Shown here: piece after piece, positions 33,592-41,681 of the stretch
Layout: each line of letters starts with the position of its first letter
How positions within the stretch are numbered: position 1 is the stretch's first letter
DNA from: Burkholderiales bacterium
GTDB taxonomy: Bacteria > Pseudomonadota > Gammaproteobacteria > Burkholderiales > JAEUOS01
Direction of reading: 5' to 3'
DNA: 42,372 nucleotides
Assembly (NCBI GenBank): GCA_016790695.1
Contig: JAEUOS010000012.1
Span: forward strand, 1 to 42,372
Made by a program: the position numbers and the translations under genes
The notes under the pieces: model-generated
What the model was told of the DNA's origin: nothing
Databases searched by the model: none
What the model saw: only the letters and a program-made list of their open reading frames with translations

Positions 33592-36366
33592 ATGACCAAA
33601 TCCAATGCAAGAACGGCAGTTGCGGCCGGCCTGTTGGCGGCGCTCCTGGTAAGCAGCGGGTGCGGCAAGCAGGATCCGGGCAAGCTGGTCGAGTCGGCAA
33701 AGGCATACGTGGCGCGCGGTGATACCGCCGCCGCAATCATCGAGCTCAAGACGGCTCTGCAGGCCAAGCCGGATCTGCCCGAGGCGCGTTTCCTGCTCGG
33801 ACGCGCGCTGCTCGACGTCGGTGACGCGGAGGCGGCGGAACTGGAACTCCGCAAGGCGCTTGATATGCGTCATTCCGCCAATGACGTGCTGCCGGTGCTG
33901 GCGCGCGCGCTGCTGGCACTCGGGCGCTACGACAAGGTGATCGAAGAAGGGCGGCGCGACACGCTGCTCTCCCCCGAGGGGCGCGCCGATGTGCAGAACA
34001 GCGTGGCGGTCGCCTACGTATTCAAGGGGGACCTCCCGGCGGCGAACAAGGCGAATCAGGCGGCGCTGACCGCGAGCGGCGACTATGCGCCGGCGCGGCT
34101 GACCCAGGCCAGGCTGCGCGCCGTCGCGGGCGATTTCAACGCGGCGATTTCCCATGTCGATGAGCTGCTGCGCAAGTCTCCGCAGTACACCGAAGCATGG
34201 AAGCTGAAGGGCGATGTGCTGGCCGCGCGCGAGCAACTGCCCGGTGCCATTGAGGCCTATCGCAAGGCCGTGGAGCTTCGACCCGGCTACATGCTGGCGC
34301 ATTCGGCCCTGATGACCGCGCTCATGAAGTCCGGCCGGAAGGAAGACGCCGCCGCGCAGCTCGAAGCGATGCGAAAGGCTGCGCCGGGATCGCCGCATAC
34401 GTTGTACTTTGTCGCCCAGCTGGCCGCCGCCCGGAGCGACTTCAAGGCCGCGCGCGAAGCGTCGCAGCAACTGCTGCGGGTCGTGCGGGACAATGTTCCC
34501 GCGCTCGAGCAGGCCGGATCGATCGAGTATGGAATGCGTTCCTTCGTTCAGGCAGAAACGCATGCCGCCAAGGCGGTGCAGCTGGCACCGGATCGCATGA
34601 GTGCGCGTCGCCTCCTGGTGCTCACCCATCTGGCGCAGGGCGACCCGCGCAAGGCCGTCGCGGCATTGAGTCCGGTCCTGGGCAAGATCGACGGCGATGC
34701 CGCGATGCTTGCGCTTGCGGGCGAAGCCTACATGGGCATCGGCGACCTGAAGCGGGGCGAGGAGTTCTACAGTCGTTCGATCAAGCTCGATCCGAAGGAC
34801 CCGGCGAAGCGGACAGCCCTGGCGCTCGCGCGTTTCGCACGCGGCGACGCCGACTCGGCCTTCTCGGAGCTCGAACAGGTTTCGGCGTCGACCACCGACA
34901 TCACGGCCGACCTGGCGATCGTCGCCTCTCACCTGCGTCGCGGCACCCATGATCGCGCGCTCAAGGCGATCGACGTTCTGGAGAAAAAGCGGCCGAACGC
35001 CGCGTTCGTACACAACCTGCGCGGGCGCGTATTGCTGGCCAAGGGCGATGTCGCAGCTGCGCGCAGGAGCCTGGAACGGGCCCTCGCAGCCAGCGCTGCC
35101 TTCGTACCCGCGGCAGCCACGCTTGCTGAACTCGACATGAACGACCGCAAGCCGGAGCAGGCGGCGAAGCGCTTCGAGGGCGTGCTGGCCGCCGAACCGC
35201 GCAACGCGACCGCACTCGTCGGTCTGGCCGAAGTCAAGTGGAAGTCCGGGGGCAAGAGCGAAGAGGTGCTCGAGTTCATGTCCAAGGCCATTGCGGCAGC
35301 GCCGGGCGAGGCTTCGATCCGCATTGCGCTCGTCAGCTATCTGCTCGCCATCAACGAGCCCAGGAAGGCGATCAGCGCGGCGCAGGAAGGACTGGCGACA
35401 TTGGCCGATAGCGTCGAACTGCATGACGCGCTTGGACGCGCCCAGCAGGCTGCTGCCGAATACAACCAGGCGCTTGCCACGTATGCGAAGCTGGCGGCGC
35501 TGCAGCCGCGCTCGGCGCAACCGCACCTGCGCTCGGCCGAGATCCATGTCGCGGCGAAGAATCTCGATGCCGCGACGGCGAGCCTGCGCAAGGCGCTCGC
35601 CCTGCAGCCTGACCTCACTGAAGCGCAGCGCGGCCTCGTGCTGCTCGACCTGGGTTCCAGCCGCCCGCAGGATGCGATCGCGGTCGCGCGCGAAGTGCAG
35701 AAGCAGCGCCCGCGCGAGGCGGTCGGCTTTCTGCTCGAGGGCGACATCCATGCGACCCAGAAGCGCTGGCCCGAGGCCATTGCGTCCTATCGTGCCGCAT
35801 TGAAGGCGGCGCCCGCGTCGGAAACCGCGGTCAAGCTCATGTCGATGCTCTATGCGGCAGAGCGCGCCGACGAGGCGGAGAAGTTCGCCGAGGCATGGGT
35901 CAAGGACCATACCCAGGATCTATCGTTTCGTGCCTATCGGGCGGAAGCGGCGCTGGTTCGCCGTGACTACGCCGCTGCCGAGCGGCTCTACAAGGGCCTC
36001 ACCGAGTTGATGCCCGGCAATCCCTTGTTTTGGAACAATCTCGCGTGGGTCTCGGCCAAACAGAAGCGGCCGGCCGCCCTCGAGTACGCCGAAAAGGCCA
36101 ATCAGCTCGCGCCGAACCAGCCGTCCTTCATGGATACGCTGGCTGATCTCCTGGCCGATCGCGGCGATACCGCGCGTGCGAACGACTTGTTGGCCAAGGC
36201 GGTCGAGCTGGCCCCGCAGAACCCGGATATCCGCCTGAACTATGCGCGTGTCCTGATTCAGGCGGGGAAGAAGCCGGCGGCGAAGGCGCAGTTGGACGAG
36301 CTTGCGAAGCTGGGCAACAAGTACCCCGGTCAAGCTGCCGTCGCCGAACTGATGAAACAGATATGA
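33592..36366 (+). CDS. prsT: PEP-CTERM system TPR-repeat lipoprotein PrsT
   Basis: A 924-aa protein with an N-terminal lipoprotein-type signal (AAGLLAALLVSSGC, lipid-modified C24) and then some 20 tetratricopeptide repeats through to the C-terminus (for example GDTAAAIIELKTALQAKPDLPEA; ALEYAEKANQLAPNQPSFMD). Length, signal and N-terminal KQDPGKLVESAKAYVARGD match PrsT of XrtA/PEP-CTERM exopolysaccharide loci. PrsT is thought to be a periplasmic scaffold in exopolysaccharide assembly or PEP-CTERM protein handling, but its exact role is not established. The open frame extends 522 bp upstream without homology; GAGG before 33592 and the signal peptide fix the start. Confidence 0.9.
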   Translation: MTKSNARTAVAAGLLAALLVSSGCGKQDPGKLVESAKAYVARGDTAAAIIELKTALQAKPDLPEARFLLGRALLDVGDAEAAELELRKALDMRHSANDVLPVLARALLALGRYDKVIEEGRRDTLLSPEGRADVQNSVAVAYVFKGDLPAANKANQAALTASGDYAPARLTQARLRAVAGDFNAAISHVDELLRKSPQYTEAWKLKGDVLAAREQLPGAIEAYRKAVELRPGYMLAHSALMTALMKSGRKEDAAAQLEAMRKAAPGSPHTLYFVAQLAAARSDFKAAREASQQLLRVVRDNVPALEQAGSIEYGMRSFVQAETHAAKAVQLAPDRMSARRLLVLTHLAQGDPRKAVAALSPVLGKIDGDAAMLALAGEAYMGIGDLKRGEEFYSRSIKLDPKDPAKRTALALARFARGDADSAFSELEQVSASTTDITADLAIVASHLRRGTHDRALKAIDVLEKKRPNAAFVHNLRGRVLLAKGDVAAARRSLERALAASAAFVPAAATLAELDMNDRKPEQAAKRFEGVLAAEPRNATALVGLAEVKWKSGGKSEEVLEFMSKAIAAAPGEASIRIALVSYLLAINEPRKAISAAQEGLATLADSVELHDALGRAQQAAAEYNQALATYAKLAALQPRSAQPHLRSAEIHVAAKNLDAATASLRKALALQPDLTEAQRGLVLLDLGSSRPQDAIAVAREVQKQRPREAVGFLLEGDIHATQKRWPEAIASYRAALKAAPASETAVKLMSMLYAAERADEAEKFAEAWVKDHTQDLSFRAYRAEAALVRRDYAAAERLYKGLTELMPGNPLFWNNLAWVSAKQKRPAALEYAEKANQLAPNQPSFMDTLADLLADRGDTARANDLLAKAVELAPQNPDIRLNYARVLIQAGKKPAAKAQLDELAKLGNKYPGQAAVAELMKQI

Positions 36367-36394
36367 CAGCGGGTTGCGGCGACGCGTCAATTTT

Positions 36395-36415
36395 GTCGGT
36401 GTTTTTTACACCGAC
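36395..36415. promoter_or_regulatory. Palindrome GTCGGTGT-N5-ACACCGAC, candidate enhancer for sigma-54 activator
   Basis: Eight-base arms (36395-36402, 36408-36415) around TTTTT. It lies about 92-112 bp upstream of the -24/-12 promoter at 36507-36521, the usual place for a bacterial enhancer-binding protein. PEP-CTERM loci encode the PrsK/PrsR two-component pair acting with RpoN, so PrsR is a candidate; the PrsR gene is not in this window. It is also 28 nt after the prsT stop but has no trailing T-run, so it is a poor terminator. Confidence 0.5.
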
Positions 36416-36506
36416 CGGTTTCATCGCGAAAAATGGACTGGGCGCCGTGCGGGCGATGTCCGTAAGTATATGAAAAAAAAGAACAAAAACATCCAACTCG
36501 AGTTGC

Positions 36507-36521
36507 GGCACGACAGTTGCT
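36507..36521 (+). promoter_or_regulatory. Sigma-54 promoter of the HPr-rel-A operon
   Basis: GGCACGACAGTTGCT has GG (36507-36508), the full CACG, exactly 10 bp spacing, and TTGCT, differing from the TGGCACG-N4-TTGCW consensus only in the first base (C at 36506). The predicted start is near 36532, giving a leader of about 117 nt before the Tat-signal protein gene. Confidence 0.8.
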
Positions 36522-36648
36522 TATTTTGACGCGTCGGCAGGGATTTCCGGAACGGGCGTGATCCGGATTTGCCAATCTTAACTTTTTGCCGATGTTGGTC
36601 GGAAATACAATGGGGTGGTCTTCCCCCGCGCATGGTTTTTCTGGGAGC

Positions 36649-37269
36649 ATGAACGTGACAATGGGCCAGAACAAGGTGGATGCCGTCAAGGCAGGTGCGG
36701 ATTCCGCCTCGGTGGCTGTCGAGCCGGAGGCGCGCCTCCGTCGTCGGGAATTGCTCAAGGGCGTGGCCGGCGGGTCGGCCCTTCTGGCCGCCGTGCAGCC
36801 GATCGAAACGCTGGCGCAGACCCAGACCGTGATCCTCAAGGCGAACGGCCAGCGCTGCAGCATCTCGGGAATGCAGTCGGCAGGTGCGTCGGTCAAGCCC
36901 GCGCACGTGATCTGCGGTGGGTACAGCCCGGGCTACTACCAGTTTCCCCAGCGTTGGCGACTGTTCGACGCCGGGCCCCGGTACTACGTCCTAGTCAATG
37001 GCATCAAGTACTACACCAATACGCCCGCCAAGACGCTGTTCACAAAGTTTGCCGGTGCGTCCACGACGACGTTGATTCAAATTCTGCCGCCCGGCGTGTC
37101 GAGCGCGGACGAAGTGCACTGGCTGACGGCGCTCCTGAACGCGCAGAACTCCGTTGCGCTGGGACTCAATTATCCGTATACGACGACGCAGATCATGCAG
37201 TTCTACAATTCCACCGGCACGACGTATACGGACGCGCTCGCGTTCTTCAAGACGCTCGAGAATCTGTAG
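36649..37269 (+). CDS. Tat-signal protein of unknown function, first gene of the HPr-rel-A operon
   Basis: A 206-aa protein I do not recognise. A polar N-terminal region of about 29 residues precedes a twin-arginine signal, LRRRELLKGVAGGSALLAAV (30-49), with cleavage probable near ETLAQ-TQT. The mature part of about 150 residues has two Cys (C69, and one in HVICGGYSPGYYQFP), is rich in Tyr/Thr/Ser (FDAGPRYYVLVNGIKYYTN) and ends in a helical ALAFFKTLENL. GGAG sits only 3 nt before this ATG, so the ATG at 36661 (202 aa) may be the true start; both keep the signal. It is 42 bp from the PqqD-like gene, so it may be a substrate or partner of that machinery. Confidence 0.7.
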   Translation: MNVTMGQNKVDAVKAGADSASVAVEPEARLRRRELLKGVAGGSALLAAVQPIETLAQTQTVILKANGQRCSISGMQSAGASVKPAHVICGGYSPGYYQFPQRWRLFDAGPRYYVLVNGIKYYTNTPAKTLFTKFAGASTTTLIQILPPGVSSADEVHWLTALLNAQNSVALGLNYPYTTTQIMQFYNSTGTTYTDALAFFKTLENL

Positions 37270-37311
37270 TCCGATTTGTAGCCCGATCGGCGGCAAGCCG
37301 TTGGCGGCGCA

Positions 37312-37605
37312 GTGCCTGGAAAGGATGGCGTCCTGTCAAGCGTTCGGCTGACCTCGCAGCTCCACTGGCGGCGGTGGGGTGACGAGTGGGTGGTCTATTC
37401 AACTGCCTCGGGACAGACCCACAAGCTGGATGCACTGACCGCCGCGGTCCTGCTTTGCGTCGGAGACGGCGTGGCGGACGTCTCAGCGGTGCAGGCGGAG
37501 GTTCTTCGCGAATTGGGCTTGGAATCCGGCCAGATTCTGACTGACCGGATCGGCGCGATCATGGAACAATGCAAGACCTTGGGTCTCATTGATTCCGTGC
37601 CCTGA
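37312..37605 (+). CDS. PqqD-like peptide chaperone of the HPr-rel-A system
   Basis: A 97-aa protein with the PqqD/RRE-type winged-helix pattern: a beta-hairpin segment WVVYSTASGQTHKLDALTAA, then LLCVGDGVADVSAVQAEVLRELGL and a C-terminal helix IGAIMEQCKTLGLID. In ribosomal peptide systems such domains bind precursor leader peptides. The location just before an HPrK-like kinase and a nucleotidyltransferase matches the HPr-rel-A PqqD-family subgroup. The start is a GTG (37312) with weak ribosome-binding site; the conserved part begins about residue 12. Its TGA overlaps the ATG of the kinase (TGATG), implying coupling. Confidence 0.82.
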   Translation: MPGKDGVLSSVRLTSQLHWRRWGDEWVVYSTASGQTHKLDALTAAVLLCVGDGVADVSAVQAEVLRELGLESGQILTDRIGAIMEQCKTLGLIDSVP

Positions 37606-38522
37606 TGCAGCTTTCGGAACTCGCAACAGCGGAGATCGTTGAGCGTATTCGCGGCCCGGGGTTGGCCATTCGCACCGGCCCATTCTGCTTCCGGGTCGTC
37701 TCGCGGTTCGAGTCGGTCGCGCGAGCGGTGCAGGAGATGTATGCCGAATATCCGCTCGCGGCAGACGGCGATTTCGCCGATTTCACGGTGGAATTGCAGC
37801 CCGGGGCCGGGATCCGGCGCTGGTTTCGGCGCCAGGTCCGCTTTCGCTGGGAGGGCATGTATCCGTTCGAGCCCCTGCCTGCCGAGCAGGCCTACCCATT
37901 GCTCGAGTGGGCGCTCAACTGGTGCATCGCGGGGTATGGGCACCAATTCCTGATGCTTCATGCCGCGGTGATCGAGCGCGCGGGCAAGGCCTTGATCATG
38001 CCGGCCCCACCGGGATCGGGGAAGAGTACGCTGTGCGCCGCACTGATCCATCGCGGCTGGCGGCTCCTCTCCGACGAATTGGCCCTGATATCGCCGGAGG
38101 ACCGCCTGATATCGCCCCTGGGCCGGCCCGTCAGCCTGAAGAACCGCTCGCTGGAGGTGATCCGGCAATTCGTTCCGGGTGTCGTGCTGACGGCGGCCAC
38201 GCGGGACACCGCCAAGGGCACGGTAGCGCACATGCGCGTGCCCACCGACCAGGTACGTGCGCTCGGGGTGCGCGCACCCGCCGCGTGGGTGGTGTTTCCG
38301 AGGTATCAGGCCGGGATGCCCGCCACGCTGGTGCCGCGATCGAAGGCGGACAGCATGTTCGAACTCGGGCGCAATGCGTTCAACTACACGCTGATGGGAT
38401 TGACCGGATTCGAGGTCCTTGCCGACGTTGTGTCGGCATGTGACTGCTACGATTTTTCCTATGGCGATCTCGACGAGGCGGTCGACGTCTTCGCGCGACT
38501 GGCCGACGGTGCAAGCGCATGA
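37605..38522 (+). CDS. HPr kinase-related kinase A
   Basis: A 305-aa protein whose core resembles the HprK/P catalytic domain. HAAVIERAGKALIMPAPPGS leads into a Walker A loop, APPGSGKST (134-142), and LLSDELALISPEDRLISPLG follows, with D157/E158 at the position of the acidic metal-binding residues. The N-terminal ~115 residues are specific to this group. True HprK phosphorylates HPr; no HPr or PTS gene is nearby, and this subgroup (HprK-related kinase A) has no proven substrate. Homologous kinases phosphorylate lasso peptides in some clusters. The gene overlaps its upstream neighbour by 1 nt and its downstream neighbour by ATGA. Confidence 0.88.
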   Translation: MQLSELATAEIVERIRGPGLAIRTGPFCFRVVSRFESVARAVQEMYAEYPLAADGDFADFTVELQPGAGIRRWFRRQVRFRWEGMYPFEPLPAEQAYPLLEWALNWCIAGYGHQFLMLHAAVIERAGKALIMPAPPGSGKSTLCAALIHRGWRLLSDELALISPEDRLISPLGRPVSLKNRSLEVIRQFVPGVVLTAATRDTAKGTVAHMRVPTDQVRALGVRAPAAWVVFPRYQAGMPATLVPRSKADSMFELGRNAFNYTLMGLTGFEVLADVVSACDCYDFSYGDLDEAVDVFARLADGASA

Positions 38523-39616
38523 GTGCCGATCTGCTGCCGGCGATCTTCGCTGCGCCCGAGCGCTGTCTCGGCCTGTCGATGGCGGAGTGGGAACTCGCAC
38601 TCGGGCAGGCGCGGCGCGGCATGCTGCTCGGGCGGCTGGCTGCGGCCTGCAGCGAATCGCCCTGGTTCGAGCGCCTGCCGGCGCAGCCGCGCATGCATCT
38701 GGTCGGCGCGTTGCGGGCGGTGGCGCGTCAGCGACTGGAAGTGCGCTGGGAGATCCGCAACATCGCCGCAGCGTTGCGCGATCCGGCGACGCCGGTCGTG
38801 TTCCTCAAGGGGGCGGCCTATGAACTGGCCGACCTTCCGCCCGCGCGCGGACGCTTGTATGCCGACGTCGACATCCTGGTCCCGCGCGAGCGCCTCGATG
38901 AAGTCGAGGGGGCCTTGTTCCGTGCGGGCTGGATCTCGCGCGAGCGCGATGCCTACAACCAGCGCTACTACCGGCAATGGATGCACGAGCTGCCGCCGCT
39001 GGTGCATGTGCGTCGCGAGACCTATCTGGACGTGCACCATACGATCACGCCGCCGACGTCGCGGTTTCGCGTGGACGCGGGCGCGCTTTTCGAGCGCATC
39101 GAGCCCGTCGCCGGGATGCCGGGCCTGCATGTGCTGTCCCTCGCCGACATGATTCTGCACAGCGCGGTCCACCTGTTCCAGGAGGGCGAGTTCGCGAATG
39201 GACTGCGGGACCTGCTTGATCTTGCAGATCTGATCGGTCATGCGCATGCGCGCAGCGGATTCCAGGAGCAACTGGTCAGCCGCGCCGTGCAGCTCGGGTT
39301 GGCGCGGCCGCTTTTCTACGCAGTCTCGTGCGCCGATTTTCTTCTGCCCGGACGGATGGACGCGGGCCTGGTGTCTGCGGTCGAGCCCTTTCGTCCGCGC
39401 GGGATCGGCGGAACAGCGATGCTCGGAATCCTGCGCCGTGCCTTGCGTCCGGACCACCCGAGCTGCGACGACGCCGTGACGCGGGTTGCGCGCAACTTCC
39501 TGTACGTGCGGGCGCACCATCTGCGGATGCCGGCGCACCTCCTGCTGCCGCATCTGCTGAGGAAGGCCTACATGCGCCGGTTTCCGCCGGCCGACGCGCC
39601 GACGGCGAACGCGTGA
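38519..39616 (+). CDS. Nucleotidyltransferase family protein (NTP_transf_5 type)
   Basis: A 365-aa protein matching the putative nucleotidyltransferase family PF14907. VVFLKGAAYELADLPPARGR contains K97-G, and the catalytic DxD is D116-V-D118 in YADVDILVPR. A middle region, LPPLVHVRRETYLDVHHTI, is also typical, as is SLADMILHSAVHLFQ. The C-terminus ends with a basic tail. Such proteins occur with HprK-like kinases in peptide-tailoring clusters and in HPr-rel-A operons; the donor nucleotide and acceptor are unknown. ATGA overlap with the kinase stop shows tight coupling. It is the last gene of the operon. Confidence 0.85.
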   Translation: MSADLLPAIFAAPERCLGLSMAEWELALGQARRGMLLGRLAAACSESPWFERLPAQPRMHLVGALRAVARQRLEVRWEIRNIAAALRDPATPVVFLKGAAYELADLPPARGRLYADVDILVPRERLDEVEGALFRAGWISRERDAYNQRYYRQWMHELPPLVHVRRETYLDVHHTITPPTSRFRVDAGALFERIEPVAGMPGLHVLSLADMILHSAVHLFQEGEFANGLRDLLDLADLIGHAHARSGFQEQLVSRAVQLGLARPLFYAVSCADFLLPGRMDAGLVSAVEPFRPRGIGGTAMLGILRRALRPDHPSCDDAVTRVARNFLYVRAHHLRMPAHLLLPHLLRKAYMRRFPPADAPTANA

Positions 39617-39621
39617 TCTGC

Positions 39622-39643
39622 GCCGGCGCGGCGCAGCGCCGGC
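39622..39643. terminator. Hairpin between convergent operon ends
   Basis: GCCGGCGC (39622-39629) pairs with GCGCCGGC (39636-39643) around a 6-nt loop. It occupies the short gap between the nucleotidyltransferase and the convergent protease. No T-run is present on either side, so it is a weak candidate. Confidence 0.45.
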
Positions 39644-39644
39644 A

Positions 39645-40418
39645 TCAGCGGCTGATCAGCAGCAGTTCCGCGAGGAAGTTTGCCGGGATCGCGTAAGTGA
39701 ATCCCGATGGCTGGCTCAGTGCCGCCTCGCGGGTGCGGCGCACAAGCACCATGTTCACCACGCCGATCACTTCGCCCGACGCAGCATCGAAGACCGGACT
39801 GCCGCTGTTGCCCGGGTAGGCTGTCGCGTCGAGCTGAAAGATGTCGAACGTTCCTGCGCGAAGGCGCCGGACCTGGCGCTCATCGAGCTGGCGCGCCGAG
39901 TTTCCCGGAAGGACGATGGGCGTGATCGACGAGACGATGCCGCGATGGGTCACTGGTGCGAAGCCGAGCAGATTGCCGATCGGGTACCCCGTGAACGCGA
40001 CGGCCGCGCCCTCCCGAACGGTCGACGAATCGCGCAGCGGCAAGGGCGGCAGCGGGGCATCGTCGATGCGCAGCAATGCCAGGTCATGTTCCGGCGCGCT
40101 TGCCTGCAGGCGCGCGACGCGCACCCGTGGCTGCGCGCCGGACCGGATCTGAATGGCCAGGACGGCACCGGGATCATGGTCCGGGGCCGGGGCAACCACG
40201 TGCGCGTTGGTGGCGATGGTCAGGCCATCGCCGACTGCGAAGCCGGTGCCGCGAAGCGTGAACGACGGGTTGTTGGTGGCCTTGTACAGGCCCACCGCGA
40301 CAACCGATGCCTTGACCCGGGCGACGACATCGGGCAGGTCGGCTGAACCGGCCGCACCCGCTGCGAACAGCGTGATCGCCGCCAGGGCCGCAGCGCCGGG
40401 GCCAGGTGCGAACCGCAT
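39645..40418 (-). CDS. Periplasmic trypsin-like serine protease
   Basis: A 257-aa S1-type protease with a signal peptide (AAALAAITLFAAGAAGSA-DLP). The catalytic triad is H73 in ATNAHV, D112 in EHDLALLRID and S205 in YPGNSGSPVF. There is no PDZ domain, unlike DegP/DegQ. It probably processes or degrades periplasmic proteins; its place between PEP-CTERM genes may mean it acts on envelope or exopolysaccharide proteins, which is inference. It follows the lytic transglycosylase gene by 4 bp in a two-gene operon. Confidence 0.9.
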   Translation of the reverse strand: MRFAPGPGAAALAAITLFAAGAAGSADLPDVVARVKASVVAVGLYKATNNPSFTLRGTGFAVGDGLTIATNAHVVAPAPDHDPGAVLAIQIRSGAQPRVRVARLQASAPEHDLALLRIDDAPLPPLPLRDSSTVREGAAVAFTGYPIGNLLGFAPVTHRGIVSSITPIVLPGNSARQLDERQVRRLRAGTFDIFQLDATAYPGNSGSPVFDAASGEVIGVVNMVLVRRTREAALSQPSGFTYAIPANFLAELLLISR

Positions 40419-40422
40419 GCGC

Positions 40423-41373
40423 CTACATCAGGCTGCCGAGGCGGATGCGAGGCAGTTCGGGCGATGGCGCGGTCACCCGTTCGTCGTAGGGGTGGTCCTC
40501 GCGCTTGAATATCTCGACGATGCGCCTGACGTAGCCCTGCGTTTCGGCGAACGGCGGAATGCCTCGAAACTTGTTGACGTTGCCCTCGCCGGCGTTGTAC
40601 GCGGCCGCCACGAGAGGGACCTTGCCCTTGAAGTAGGCAAGCAACCAGCGCAGGTAGGCCAGTCCGCCACGGACATTCTGTTCCGGGTCGAAGGGCTTGG
40701 CGACGTTGAAGCGGGCCGAGGTTTCGGGAATGAGCTGCATCAATCCCTGCGCGTTCTTGGGGGACACCGCGCCCGGATCGAAATTCGACTCGGCACGGAT
40801 GACCGCGAACGCCAGTCGCGGGTGAACACCATACTCGGGGGCCAGACGCGAGAGCAACTCAACGACCTTGCGTTGCGCTGGCGTCGCGGGCACGGGCAAC
40901 TCGTCATCGGACTGCGGCGGCGGCTCCGCCGCGACTTCGGCAAGTTGGCGCGGGGGGGCCATGCATTCCGGAGCCGCAGCCGCTGCTTCGTCAACGAAGC
41001 GCAGCATGCGCTGGGCATGGACATGTCCCTGCCGTGCGGCCAGGCCGAAGAAATGGGCCGCCGTCGCGTCATCCCGGGGAACGCCACGGGCATTCGCGTA
41101 CATCCAACCCAGGCTGAACTGCGCCTCGGCATCCCCGGCTCGCGCAGCTTCACAGTAGAGGCGGGCGGCCCGCGGGCCGTCCTTGGGCACACCCTCGCCG
41201 TGCTCGTATGACCGGGCTTCGAGGACAAGCAGGCGCACATCCGCGGGCGACGCGCCGTTGACCTGGGCGTGCCCTACGGAAGCGGGGAGGAATGCCGTCA
41301 ACAAGGCCGTCAGGGTCAAGACCCCGAGGGCGCTTGCGCAAGAAAAGCGATTTGAAATCATAAGCTTGGACAT
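40423..41373 (-). CDS. Lytic transglycosylase with Sel1 repeats
   Basis: A 316-aa exported protein. The signal peptide is MSKLMISNRFSCASALGVLT... with cleavage near GHA-QVN. Two Sel1-like repeats follow (AARLYCEAARAGDAEAQFSL and AAHFFGLAARQGHVHAQRML, residues 68-124), then a Pro-rich linker and an SLT domain from about 170. The catalytic Glu is E195 in RAESNFDPGAVS, with QGLMQLIPETSARF and AAYNAGEGNV as the other SLT motifs. It cleaves peptidoglycan glycan strands, possibly opening the wall for exopolysaccharide or secretion assemblies. An alternative start at MISNRF (41361) is possible. It is divergent from the export lipoprotein gene. Confidence 0.92.
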   Translation of the reverse strand: MSKLMISNRFSCASALGVLTLTALLTAFLPASVGHAQVNGASPADVRLLVLEARSYEHGEGVPKDGPRAARLYCEAARAGDAEAQFSLGWMYANARGVPRDDATAAHFFGLAARQGHVHAQRMLRFVDEAAAAAPECMAPPRQLAEVAAEPPPQSDDELPVPATPAQRKVVELLSRLAPEYGVHPRLAFAVIRAESNFDPGAVSPKNAQGLMQLIPETSARFNVAKPFDPEQNVRGGLAYLRWLLAYFKGKVPLVAAAYNAGEGNVNKFRGIPPFAETQGYVRRIVEIFKREDHPYDERVTAPSPELPRIRLGSLM

Positions 41374-41681
41374 CAGCCTTCAACTGCCGCCCGCACGCGT
41401 CCGAAACGGTCGCCTGAGATCGCGGCCGGGAGCCCGGAGTCTGCCCAAATGCGGATGACCGCAATCGAGCAAACAGCAAAAGATTACACCCCCTGGACTG
41501 CGGCGTGCCGTTTGGTCCGTGTGAAATAATGTCACCTTCTTGCCACTGTCATGTGGCGAACGCCGCTTTCTGGGATAATATTGCGTTAGTCTGGTAAATT
41601 AGGCTTTCTAATTAACAAGTTACGCGATATTCTCAAGTTGTTTGTGAGGTGGGGTACGCGTCGGATTGCAAGGGGGGATCG
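41374..41681. other. Divergent intergenic region before the exopolysaccharide export gene
   Basis: A 308-bp gap that becomes AT-rich from about 41520. Promoter-like elements on the plus strand are GATAAT (41574-41579) and further TA-rich boxes to 41630; none has a good -35. A possible but poor -24/-12 match (GG-N10-GC, TGGACTGCGGCGTGC) starts at 41494. AGGGGGG at about 41671-41677 is the ribosome-binding site of the export gene. No small gene or RNA is supportable. Confidence 0.35.

Noticed and set aside
33484..35910. 808-codon minus-strand open frame opposite prsT
   Set aside because: Shadow of a repetitive TPR gene; Arg/Gln-rich translation without motifs.
36381..36535. Repeated GACGCGTC at both ends of the HPr-rel-A control region as a specific operator
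   Set aside because: The same 8-mer occurs elsewhere (for example near 13850 and 33385), as expected in GC-rich sequence.
37605..38522. Genuine HPr kinase/phosphorylase of a PTS
   Set aside because: No HPr or EI/EII gene nearby, the P-loop context differs, and the N-terminal domain is not that of HprK.
41494..41509. Sigma-54 promoter for the export lipoprotein gene
   Set aside because: GG-N10-GC spacing is met but the flanking bases fit the consensus poorly and it is about 180 bp from the start.
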